Of a stretch of 64,000 nt of DNA, positions 36,032 through 44,126 are shown in pieces (positions within the stretch are counted from its first letter, which is position 1; the number at the start of each line of letters is the position of its first letter). Below the pieces are notes generated by a model. The model did not search any database, was not told where the DNA came from, and saw only the letters and a list, made by a program, of their open reading frames with translations. This stretch comes from Verrucomicrobiaceae bacterium (GTDB lineage: Bacteria; Verrucomicrobiota; Verrucomicrobiia; Verrucomicrobiales; Verrucomicrobiaceae). The DNA is taken from assembly GCA_016795485.1 (NCBI GenBank), contig JAEUHM010000044.1, forward strand, positions 62,001 to 126,000. The letters are read 5' to 3'. The translations under genes and the position numbers were made by a program.

Positions 36032-38191
36032 ATGCACCACCGTTACTTTATTCCCCTTTTTGCCATCTCCATGCCTCTGCTCGGCCAGCAGGCAGCACCC
36101 ACCACCAGTGCCAGCACCACGCCCACTGAACTTGAGGAAGTCGTCATCACAGGCAAGGCCGAGGACCTCATCGGCATCGCGCCCGCAGCCTCCGCCGGAC
36201 GGGCCAGCGCCCAAGACATAGCCAGCCGTCCCCTGCTCCGCCGCAGTGAGATCCTGGAGACCATCCCAGGCCTCATCACCACTCAGCACGCGGGCGGTGG
36301 CAAGGCTACCCAATACTTCTTGCGCGGCTTCAATCTCGACCACGGCACTGACTTTGCCACGCATCTGGACTCGATGCCGCTCAACCTCAAGACCCATGCC
36401 CACGGTCAGGGCTACACCGATCTCAACTTCATCATCCCCGAGATGATCGACCAGATCGACTACGTCAAAGGAACCTACACCGCCGCTGACGGAGACCTCT
36501 CCACCGCCGGCAGCGCCAACTTCCGCCTCGCTCATTCCCTCGCCAGAGACTTTGTCACTGCTGAAGTCGGTGAGTTTGGCTGGTATCGGGGCGTCATTGG
36601 TGGCTCCATTGACTTGTCAGGCTCTGCTTCGGCCTCCGCGCCCGCAGCCGCATCCTCCAAGAACCCTGGTAAAAACCCAGTCCAGCCCGTGCTGCCCAGC
36701 ACCGAGACCAATGCCCTCACCTACGCCCTCGAATACAATCAATACGATGGCCCCTGGGACCTCAGCGAGGACTTCCAACGCTGGAACGGCATGCTCCGCT
36801 GGTTCAAGGGCGATGATGACAACCACTTTGCCGCTACCCTCATGGGCGGCCACACCGAGTGGACCTCCAGTGACCAAGTAGCCCTCCGTGCCATCAATCG
36901 CGGCATCATCAGTCGCTTCGGCAATCTCGACCCCACCAATGGCGGCGAGTCCCAGCGCTACTCGCTCAATCTCGAGTGGGCCAGCCGCGAGGGTGACGTC
37001 GTGACCAAAGCCAACCTCTTCGGCATTTACTACGACCTCAATCTCTTCAGCAACTTCACCTACTTCCTCGACTACCCTGACCAGGGCGATCAGTTTGAGC
37101 AGTCGGAACAACGTTGGATCCTCGGCGGCAATCTCTCCCGCACTTGGGAGAATCAGCAACTCTTTGGCAAGGAAGCCCAGTGGACCGTCGGCGTGCAGAC
37201 GCGGCACGACCTCATTGATGGCATTGGCCTCTGGCGCACCACCGCGCGCGAGCGCTTTGCCAACATCCGCCAAGATGATGTCTATCAGGCTAACATCAGC
37301 CTGTATGGCGAAAACAAAGTGAAGTGGAACGACTGGTTCCGCACCGTGGTCGGCCTTCGGGGTGATCTCTTCTACTTCGACAACCAGAGCAACAACCCCG
37401 CCAACAGCGGAGACGAGCTCGCAGGCATCATCAGCCCCAAGCTCAGCGCCATCTTCGGCCCCTGGCATGATACTGAGCTCTACCTCAACTTCGGCACCGG
37501 TTTCCATAGCAATGACTCCCGTGGCACCACCACCGTCATTGACCCCAACTCTGGCGACCGCATCCCCACCGTGGATCCCCTCGTCCGCACCTATGGCGCG
37601 GAGTTCGGCGTGCGCACTCAGGCCATCAGCAGCCTCACCAGCACGCTCACCTTCTTCTGGCTCCGGAGTGACAGTGAGCTCGTTTATGTGGGTGATGCAG
37701 GCTTGAACGAAGCTGGCTCCGGCTCTCAGCGCTACGGCATCGAGTGGGCCAACTACTGGCGCCCCACAGACTGGTTCAGCATGGATGCAGAGATCGCCCT
37801 AACACACGCCCGCTTCCTGGATGCTGGCAATGACGACTACATCCCCAACTCCGTGCCCATGATGTTCAGCGGCGGCATCAATCTCGGCGCTCAGGCCCAA
37901 AGCAACGGCTTCTTTGCCAACTTCCGCTTCCGCGCCTTTGGCCGTAGACCTCTCATTGAGGACAACAGCCGCAAGAGCAAGGACAGCTTCCAGGTCAATG
38001 CCTCCGTTGGTTATCGTCACAACAACTGGGAAGCCGCAGTCGATTGCCTCAACCTCTTCGACCGCGATGACAACGACATCGAGTACTTCTACGAAAGCCG
38101 TCTCGCGGGCGAAAGCAGTTCCCGTGAGGACCATCACATCCACCCCATGGAGCCACGGAACTTCCGCTTCAGGGTGACCTACCGTTTCTAA
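36032..38191 (+). CDS. TonB-dependent outer-membrane receptor
   Basis: 719 residues with a short signal peptide (ends LLGQQ). A TonB-box/plug start at ~35-45 (ELEEVVITGK), the plug ~50-165 (ILETIPGLITTQHAGGG, FLRGFNLDHGTDFATHLDSMPLN, IDYVKGTYTAADGDLSTAGSANF), then a 22-strand barrel with alternating aromatic strands. The last strand FRFRVTYRF ends in Phe, as needed for BAM assembly. Transports a large or scarce ligand across the outer membrane with ExbBD-TonB energy. THAHGQGY in the plug is an unusual His-rich loop that could bind metal. The ligand is unknown. Confidence 0.93.
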   Translation: MHHRYFIPLFAISMPLLGQQAAPTTSASTTPTELEEVVITGKAEDLIGIAPAASAGRASAQDIASRPLLRRSEILETIPGLITTQHAGGGKATQYFLRGFNLDHGTDFATHLDSMPLNLKTHAHGQGYTDLNFIIPEMIDQIDYVKGTYTAADGDLSTAGSANFRLAHSLARDFVTAEVGEFGWYRGVIGGSIDLSGSASASAPAAASSKNPGKNPVQPVLPSTETNALTYALEYNQYDGPWDLSEDFQRWNGMLRWFKGDDDNHFAATLMGGHTEWTSSDQVALRAINRGIISRFGNLDPTNGGESQRYSLNLEWASREGDVVTKANLFGIYYDLNLFSNFTYFLDYPDQGDQFEQSEQRWILGGNLSRTWENQQLFGKEAQWTVGVQTRHDLIDGIGLWRTTARERFANIRQDDVYQANISLYGENKVKWNDWFRTVVGLRGDLFYFDNQSNNPANSGDELAGIISPKLSAIFGPWHDTELYLNFGTGFHSNDSRGTTTVIDPNSGDRIPTVDPLVRTYGAEFGVRTQAISSLTSTLTFFWLRSDSELVYVGDAGLNEAGSGSQRYGIEWANYWRPTDWFSMDAEIALTHARFLDAGNDDYIPNSVPMMFSGGINLGAQAQSNGFFANFRFRAFGRRPLIEDNSRKSKDSFQVNASVGYRHNNWEAAVDCLNLFDRDDNDIEYFYESRLAGESSSREDHHIHPMEPRNFRFRVTYRF

Positions 38192-38219
38192 TCTCGTTGG
38201 CGCGAGAGTAGAGAGAACA

Positions 38220-38264
38220 CCACGCAGTCGGCCTGTTTTTGAGTGCTTCAGGCCGGCTGCGTGG
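38220..38264. terminator. long hairpin between convergent genes
   Basis: CCACGCAGTCGGCCTG pairs with CAGGCCGGCTGCGTGG around a 13-base loop. It sits 29 bases after the receptor stop and 33 before the stop of the opposing gene, but has no T-tract on either strand. Probably a factor-assisted terminator or mRNA 3' stabiliser. Confidence 0.55.
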
Positions 38265-38296
38265 ATACTCCTTCGCCCCAGCACTCCACCCCTCCA

Positions 38297-39562
38297 TCAC
38301 TCCCCCGCATTCCACCTCTCCCAGGCCATCTCAGCCCAGAAGAACTGCGAGTAGTAGAGCCTCCCGTAGTCGTAGTGGCCTATCAGTTGCTTCAAATCAG
38401 CCTCGTGGGCCTTCAGCACTGACTTATCCGCAGCCAGCGTCACGATCCAGCCTGCCGATGTCGGCTCCCTAACGAACGCCGTCTCCTTACCCCGTCTCGG
38501 GGCCACCTTGAGGAAGGTCTTGATCTGCCGCATCGCCAGCTCTTGCGCGTCCTTCTCCGTCTGTTGTGGCACCCACTCCACATTCATCACGCGCCAATCC
38601 ATCTCAAAGTGGCTGCTATCCGCGTTATCCCACTCCTTGCACAGGCTCAGGCTCTCAGCCGCTAGTTGCGCACTCGCCGTTAGGCCCCTGGCATAGTCAG
38701 CCTTTAGGGCGGCATCCTTTTCCATCTCCCACAGGCCCCTCAGCGCACTCACGGCCGTGCAGGAGGTCCAGTTGTGCCTCTTGGAGTACCAGAACTTCAT
38801 CCCGCCCGCACAGGCCTCCCGCTTGGTGTGGTTCTCTGGCCCTCCGCGCTTCTCCAGCTCCTGAACATACATCGTCTGCCAACTTTCCTCACCTGTCATG
38901 AGGTGCATCAGCTTCATGGTGAAAAGTTTCCGCGCCACTTCGTCAAAGTGATAGCCCTCAAAGCTCCCCCGCTTGCCGAACGGCTCCTCCGCGGGCATCG
39001 CCCAGCCCAGCCGCACGATCTCCCTTGCCGTCTCCACCACGTGCTTCTCGATCCGCTTCTTCTCCGCCTCTGTGGCCAGACCCGACTCCCAGTAGCGCCA
39101 CAGCCCCACGAACCACGGCAATGTCTGATCATTAGAGCCCATCGCGTAGTGCGACTTTCCATCCGTGCTCACCCCGCGCCCCACGAAGCCCTTCACCTCG
39201 CTGATGGAGTTCAGCAGCAGCAGCCCTTCCATGAGCTTCCGCGCCTTGTCCGCATCCTCCTTCGCTCCCGTGCGCTTCCACCGCAGGATCGCGCCATCCA
39301 TGTAGAGTCCATTGAACATCGCCCCGTTCTCGATCGGAGCCCACCAGCCCAGTGCATTGGGCTTGCCCTGCTTGCACTCCTCAGGTGTGGGCAGCGACAC
39401 CTTTCCCTCCATGTCCGCAAAGTCGATCATGATCCCATACTCATCAATGAACCGCCTCCACATCTCACCATGCGCATTCTCTGCTGCTTTACCGGCCTCC
39501 TCCGCCCATGTTTGGGATAACATTAGCGTGGCGACAACAATCAGATACGGACGATAACTCAT
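38297..39562 (-). CDS. secreted protein of (alpha/alpha)-barrel type, function unknown
   Basis: 421 residues from ATG 39562, where a signal peptide begins (MSYRPYLIVVATLMLSQTWA); the frame extends 57 codons further without such a feature. Helical repeats dominate and have the look of six-hairpin glycosidase or lyase folds: GWWAPIENGAMFNGLYMDG, RRYWESGLATEAEKKRI-like helices, HTKREACAGGMKFWYSKRHNWTSC and a C-terminal YSQFFWAEMAWERW. No assigned catalytic residues. It is divergently arranged with the propeller-type protein at 39600 with only 37 bases between the two starts, so the pair may share a control region. Carbohydrate handling is an inference. Confidence 0.7.
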   Translation of the reverse strand: MSYRPYLIVVATLMLSQTWAEEAGKAAENAHGEMWRRFIDEYGIMIDFADMEGKVSLPTPEECKQGKPNALGWWAPIENGAMFNGLYMDGAILRWKRTGAKEDADKARKLMEGLLLLNSISEVKGFVGRGVSTDGKSHYAMGSNDQTLPWFVGLWRYWESGLATEAEKKRIEKHVVETAREIVRLGWAMPAEEPFGKRGSFEGYHFDEVARKLFTMKLMHLMTGEESWQTMYVQELEKRGGPENHTKREACAGGMKFWYSKRHNWTSCTAVSALRGLWEMEKDAALKADYARGLTASAQLAAESLSLCKEWDNADSSHFEMDWRVMNVEWVPQQTEKDAQELAMRQIKTFLKVAPRRGKETAFVREPTSAGWIVTLAADKSVLKAHEADLKQLIGHYDYGRLYYSQFFWAEMAWERWNAGE

Positions 39563-39599
39563 GATGAATAGACTGCTCACCCTGCATCGTTCTCTCCAC

Positions 39600-40769
39600 A
39601 TGTCACGGCTCCTTTGCATCCTTCTCTTCACCTCCGCCCTCTGTGCGCAAGACGCACAGTCCGTAGCCCCATGGACCAAAGACGTCACCATCCGCCCCGT
39701 AGACAGCACGGACACGCGCCACAGCATCCACACCTACTACTTGGCCAATCCTGAGAGCCCAGATGGCAAGCACATCCTCTTCTTCACCTCCACGCATCCC
39801 GCTGGCTACGTGGGTGAGGTGCGCATCCGCGAGCGCTCCACCGGCACAGAGACCGTCCTCGCCGAGGGCATCCACACTGAGGACGCGCATCGCGTGGCGT
39901 GCCAGCAGTGGCTCGCTGGTGGGCGGCTCGTTGCCTTTCATGAGGTTGTAGACAAAAAATGGCGCGTGGTGGTTGTCGATGTCGCCACCAAGGAGAAGCG
40001 CATCGTGGCCGAAGATCGTCAGGTCGGCTTTGGCCAGGCTTCCGGCCATCTCTTGCCCATGTATGGCTGCCATTGGAATCCAGGACCCAATCGCGACCTC
40101 TACGTGTGGGACGCCAACACAGGCAAAACGCGCGTGGCACTCCAGATCACTGCCGTGGAGGCTCAGCATGGCGACTGGTTGCAAAAGGAGTTCAGCGGCA
40201 AGCCCACCTCCGTTTTCTTCCCCGTCCTCAGCCCAGATTTGCAACGCGCCTTCTTCAAGATCGCCGCTGGCAACGGTGGAGACGACTACATGTCAAAGAG
40301 TGCCAGCCACCGCCAGGGCTGCGTGTGTTTTGATCTCCAGACCGGCACCATGAAGTGGTTCCGCGCTCAGTGGGGCCATCCCGCCTGGCATCCAGACTCA
40401 CGCCACATCTTTGAGATGGGCAACGTCATCTTCGATACCGACATAGGCTCCCCTGCACGCTACACCAAGCTCCAGGACGTGCCCCGCCTCAGCGGTTCGC
40501 ATCCCTCCGTTAGCCCAGATGGCCTCCTCATGGTCACCGATGGCCTCAGTGAGGCCGCAGGCGGCAAGCCCAAAGAGTGGGGCATCATGGTGGCTGACAT
40601 GCGCGGTGGAAAGTGGGCTCTCCTGCACAGTTTTGCCCAGAACCAGGGCGCTAAGTCCTGGCGGCGGAACGATCCCCATCCCGCCTTCAGTGCCGATGGC
40701 AAGCGCATCTACTACAACGTGAGTGACGGCCCCTGGACTCGCCTCATGGTGGCCGAGCGCGCACTCTGA
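39600..40769 (+). CDS. secreted beta-propeller protein, oligogalacturonate-lyase-like
   Basis: 389 residues from ATG 39600, where the signal peptide MSRLLCILLFTSALCAQ starts; ATG 39561 would place 13 residues ahead of it. Propeller blades of TolB/WD40 type: PESPDGKHILFFTS, SPDLQRAFFKIA, HPSVSPDGLLMVTDG and DPHPAFSADGKRIYYN. The pattern HPxxxPDGxxxVTD followed by PHPxFSxDGKRIYxN is shared with secreted members of the PL22 oligogalacturonate lyase-like group in PVC bacteria. Whether the lyase catalytic His and Mn ligands are complete cannot be judged by eye. Paired divergently with the helical protein at 38297. Confidence 0.75.
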   Translation: MSRLLCILLFTSALCAQDAQSVAPWTKDVTIRPVDSTDTRHSIHTYYLANPESPDGKHILFFTSTHPAGYVGEVRIRERSTGTETVLAEGIHTEDAHRVACQQWLAGGRLVAFHEVVDKKWRVVVVDVATKEKRIVAEDRQVGFGQASGHLLPMYGCHWNPGPNRDLYVWDANTGKTRVALQITAVEAQHGDWLQKEFSGKPTSVFFPVLSPDLQRAFFKIAAGNGGDDYMSKSASHRQGCVCFDLQTGTMKWFRAQWGHPAWHPDSRHIFEMGNVIFDTDIGSPARYTKLQDVPRLSGSHPSVSPDGLLMVTDGLSEAAGGKPKEWGIMVADMRGGKWALLHSFAQNQGAKSWRRNDPHPAFSADGKRIYYNVSDGPWTRLMVAERAL

Positions 40770-40803
40770 CTCCTCCTCCTAACAACAAACTCAAGCACTC
40801 GCT

Positions 40804-41511
40804 ATGAACGAAGGCTTTCACTACTCCAAGATGCCCAACGCCCGCGGCGGCTTCACCACCCGTCCCGTTCTGGGCAAGCAACTCACCACCCGAGAGCTAG
40901 ATGCCGCAGTGAGCACTGCCACGGGATTACCTGCCGCACAGTGCGCTCAAGTGTTCACCACTTACCTTCAGCAGATCCTCACGGCGGCGGGTGATAGCCG
41001 TTGGTCATCTTCTGTGCATGAGTTGGTGCGCTTCTCGCCTGTTAGCGGTGGTAGCAAGCCCCAGGCAGACGATTTCCACTCAGCCGACGACCTCGCGGCA
41101 GATGTGGCCCTCGTTTTCACCGCTCCGGTCATCCGCCAGTGGCGTCAGCGCCTGCAACTCGTAGGCCATGGCATCCAGGGCTTTGCCGCCCCAGTCGTGG
41201 CCAGCATCCTCAGTGCCTCCACCAACCAAATAGACGTGTATGTGCCCGGCGACATGATTACCGTGCGCGGTCAGCACTTGAAGGTGGAGCGTGACGACCC
41301 CACCCAGGGCATCTTTTTGATCAAACCCGACGGCACTGAGACCCGATGCATGAGCTATGGGGCCATCACCCGCCTCAGAGTCACCGCGTTGGTGCCCGGC
41401 ACCCTCTCCGGCCCCCTCCGGGTCAGAGTCGCCAGCCGGGTCAATGGAAGCGTCCGCAGCTCCGTCTACACGGGTGTACTCCAGCAGGTAGCAGCCCCGG
41501 TGGTTGGCTAA
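40804..41511 (+). CDS. HU-like DNA-binding protein with DUF4469-type Ig fold
   Basis: 235 residues, no signal peptide. The N-terminal ~20-130 has the helical and strand pattern of an IHF/HU-related fold (LTTRELDAAVSTATGLPAAQCAQVF, a tail of HELVRFSPVSGG). The C-terminal ~145-230 is an Ig-like DUF4469 module (YVPGDMITVRGQHLKVERDD, GIFLIKPDGTE, ALVPGTLSGPLRVRVASR). Proteins joining these two parts occur in Bacteroidota and Verrucomicrobiota and have no known function. It is on its own, 34 bases after the propeller gene stop, and followed by the 67-bp repeat array. Confidence 0.8.
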   Translation: MNEGFHYSKMPNARGGFTTRPVLGKQLTTRELDAAVSTATGLPAAQCAQVFTTYLQQILTAAGDSRWSSSVHELVRFSPVSGGSKPQADDFHSADDLAADVALVFTAPVIRQWRQRLQLVGHGIQGFAAPVVASILSASTNQIDVYVPGDMITVRGQHLKVERDDPTQGIFLIKPDGTETRCMSYGAITRLRVTALVPGTLSGPLRVRVASRVNGSVRSSVYTGVLQQVAAPVVG

Positions 41512-41540
41512 AAGGGACCATTTGGGCCGCCCCAAGAGGC

Positions 41541-41760
41541 TGTAGGGGTCACCCCTGCGGATCACAGGAGCCAGGGTCATCCACTCCATGAGCCAGGGTA
41601 TGCGCCCGTATAGGTCACCCCTACAGCTTGCTACCCTGTCTCCAACCCACTCGATGTGCCAGGGTCCGTGCTCGTATGGGTCACCCCTACGGGCTCTATG
41701 TGCGAGGGTAACCCGCTACTACCCAGCCCCATATCCTACGGAGGGGTCACCCCTCCAGCC
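41541..41760 (+). repeat. array of four ~67-bp repeats built around a GGGGTCACCCC palindrome
   Basis: Palindromic cores start at 41541, 41608, 41674 and 41741, i.e. every 66-67 bases: TGTAGGGGTCACCCCTGC, GTATAGGTCACCCCTAC, GTATGGGTCACCCCTAC and GGAGGGGTCACCCCTCC. The DNA between cores also repeats a weaker GCCAGGGT word. The unit is a diverged tandem repeat and each core can form a hairpin. It fills the 366-base gap between the DUF4469 and SEC-C genes; the open frame across it (41588-41932) is a by-product. Confidence 0.8.
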
Positions 41761-41877
41761 TCCACCCCAGGGGGCTAGAGCCGCCCTCTGCCACCCATTT
41801 TCTCTCCTTCCCCGCCACTCTGGGCGTGACACCCAGAGCCCCGGCGTGATAACCTGCCCCTCAATCTATTCAGGCCT

Positions 41878-43947
41878 ATGGATCCCAACCTCCGCGCCCT
41901 CATCTATGAACGCAGCCTTTACGTGGGGTTAGCGGAGCAGATCCTGGCTCTTCTACCCGCAGACGACGAGGCGCTGGATGCCCTAGTGGCAGAGACCGTG
42001 GCTACCAATGACGCCCGCGCCTTCAATTACATCCTCATCTCCGCCGTAGCCGGTTCGCGGCGAGTGGATGCACGCCACCTAGCCAAGGGCACCGCCCTCA
42101 TCGCCAATGGGGACTGGCTGTGCTGCCTCGCGTGGAAAATGCACGGGGATGTGGCAGAGCACTTGGTAGCAGCCACACGTGACACCGTGATGAACCTGGA
42201 GGTGGCAGCCGCCGCTCTCATCGCCGCCGCAGTCTGGTGCATCGACCACCGAGACGGTGTGCAACACCCAGACCTCGTGCCTCAAGCCCGTGCGCTGGCA
42301 CGTATAGGCAACGTCCTGCGAAACAAAGACAGCATGTTAGCCGCACTGGCGGAGATGCTGGACGACAATGACTTGCGTGCCGTCCTGAGGGCCAAGCATC
42401 GCGCTTTCGGCAGCGCGAAGATGCTCCCCACCCTTCGGAGCGTGGCCAAGGCGTACTTCACCGTCTGCCATGCACCAGTCGCAGCACTGATCGTCGAAAG
42501 GCCTTACGAAGCGGCCAACACCGGCACCCACATCCGCCGTGCAGTGCCACGCATAGGCCGGAATGAGCCTTGCCCCTGCGGCAGCGGCAAGAAATACAAA
42601 CGGTGCTGCTTTGACAAAGACCAGGAGCGCCTCAGGCACTCCTCAGACGTGCCGGGCAAGACCAAGGCTGAGGTCATGGAAGAGCCAGAGCCCTACCTCA
42701 CGGCGAAAAAGATCCAGACCATACCTGCGTACGAAGTGGCTCGTCTGGACGTCCTCAAGATAGCACCCAAACTGCTGCCCTATTACTTCAAAATGGTAGG
42801 CGGCCACCTGTTGTTAGACGAGGCAGCCACCGCGTTCGAGAAACTAGGCTGCGAGACCGAAGAACTGCAAAGAGCATGGAACTTCATCGCCTTCTTTACG
42901 ATCAAGAAACAGCGCCTGGACATCGCCCAGCGGTTGATGAAGGTCCGCTACAAAGACGAGCCACCGCCAGACACCGTGCGGCTCGGTTTCCGCCTCCTCC
43001 TGGCAAAAGAAGACCCTGCACGTTACCTGGAACTGATGGAAGAGGCCGCCAAGGGAGCACTCACCTCCAAGGATGGCGAGTGGCTGGTGAACTTCGCTCA
43101 CGGAATCATGATGGGCTCCACTCCAGCCCTCGGCATTCATTGTGCCCGCAGCCTCATCCCCTTCATCAGTAAAAAGGACGCCACTTTACTGCTAGGTGAG
43201 GTGGAAAAAGCCCGCGACCGCCTCAAACTCCCTCCAGAAGACCCCGTAGCAGAGCTGCTAGAGCGGAGATTTGCAGAAGAGATCGCAGATGGTGGCAAGG
43301 ATGCAGAGGAACTCCGCAAGGCACGAGAGCGCCTCAATGCCAAGGCCACCGAGGTCAATCATCTCAAAGAGAGCCTGGAGCAACTCCGTCGTAACATTCG
43401 CCTACAAGAGAAGAAGGACGCCCCCACTAGCACCCCTCAGCAGCCAAATGCCGCCGAATCCCAAGAACTGCGTGATCTGCGGGAAAAGGTGCGCCTCATG
43501 AAGAGCTCCATCAACGAGCGCAATCAAGAGCGCGCCACTCTCCGCCGTGAACTGGGCCAAGCCTATGCTGACCTGCAATCCTTGCGCGCTGAGCAGTCCA
43601 CCCCCGCTGCCCCCGAGGCCCCAGACGCCGAAGACGCCCTGCTCCTCCCCGGCGAGGTGGACGGCAATCAACCGCCACGCCTCATTGAGTTCCCTCACAA
43701 GTTCCACGACACCATCAGCCACCTCCCACGGCAAGTAAGCCGCACGGCCCTCGCCCTGCTAGGTCGCATCGCCGCAGGCGATCCCACAGCCTTTACAGGT
43801 GCCGTGCGCCTCAAGGGCACACAGGATGTCTTGCGCGTCCGCATCGGAGCAGACCACCGCCTCCTCTTCCGCCTCCTACCCGAGCACGTCCAAGTAATAG
43901 ACCTCATCAACCGCCGAGACCTAGAGCGCTGCATCGCGGGTCTATGA
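41878..43947 (+). CDS. SEC-C zinc-motif protein with coiled coil and RelE-like C-terminal domain
   Basis: 689 residues, cytoplasmic. Residues ~1-215 are helical and repeat-like. A SEC-C motif at ~226-245 ([18 protein letters not shown]) gives a CxCx8CC zinc site as in SecA C-termini and many RNA/ribosome-associated proteins. ~255-450 is more helical repeat. ~460-585 is a long charged coiled coil ([21 protein letters not shown]-type heptads). ~610-689 resembles the RelE/ParE toxin fold: [56 protein letters not shown]. No antitoxin gene lies beside it. Function unknown; RNA or ribosome contact is the simplest guess. Confidence 0.78.
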   Translation: MDPNLRALIYERSLYVGLAEQILALLPADDEALDALVAETVATNDARAFNYILISAVAGSRRVDARHLAKGTALIANGDWLCCLAWKMHGDVAEHLVAATRDTVMNLEVAAAALIAAAVWCIDHRDGVQHPDLVPQARALARIGNVLRNKDSMLAALAEMLDDNDLRAVLRAKHRAFGSAKMLPTLRSVAKAYFTVCHAPVAALIVERPYEAANTGTHIRRAVPRIGRNEPCPCGSGKKYKRCCFDKDQERLRHSSDVPGKTKAEVMEEPEPYLTAKKIQTIPAYEVARLDVLKIAPKLLPYYFKMVGGHLLLDEAATAFEKLGCETEELQRAWNFIAFFTIKKQRLDIAQRLMKVRYKDEPPPDTVRLGFRLLLAKEDPARYLELMEEAAKGALTSKDGEWLVNFAHGIMMGSTPALGIHCARSLIPFISKKDATLLLGEVEKARDRLKLPPEDPVAELLERRFAEEIADGGKDAEELRKARERLNAKATEVNHLKESLEQLRRNIRLQEKKDAPTSTPQQPNAAESQELRDLREKVRLMKSSINERNQERATLRRELGQAYADLQSLRAEQSTPAAPEAPDAEDALLLPGEVDGNQPPRLIEFPHKFHDTISHLPRQVSRTALALLGRIAAGDPTAFTGAVRLKGTQDVLRVRIGADHRLLFRLLPEHVQVIDLINRRDLERCIAGL

Positions 43948-44054
43948 GGCACGCTGAGCTCTGTTAGCCCGGATAACGCAGAACTGCGAGTAAGATGAGC
44001 ATCATTGCTAAGCAGCAGATAAAGCGCCTACTTCGGCGCGGCCATCAGCGCTTG

Positions 44055-44126
44055 GGCTTCCTTGGCGAGGAGGTCGGCGATGATGGATCGCCTAGTCCAG
44101 CCGCTTCAGCTTCACCTCCGACACCG
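44055..44126 (+). repeat. 72-bp direct repeat, copy 1 (end of the WD40 kinase gene)
   Basis: Identical over 72 bases to 49875-49946. It spans the last ~35 bases of the kinase gene, its TAG stop at 44092 and 37 bases downstream. On the minus strand the downstream part reads as another protein-like tail (IADLLAKEA...). Confidence 0.9.

Noticed and set aside
38774-39520. 248-residue plus-strand open frame
   Set aside because: Antisense shadow of the helical secreted protein gene, which has a signal peptide and coherent composition.
41541-41760. CRISPR array
   Set aside because: Repeat cores are only ~17 bases and degenerate, the intervening DNA is itself partly repeated, and no cas gene is present.
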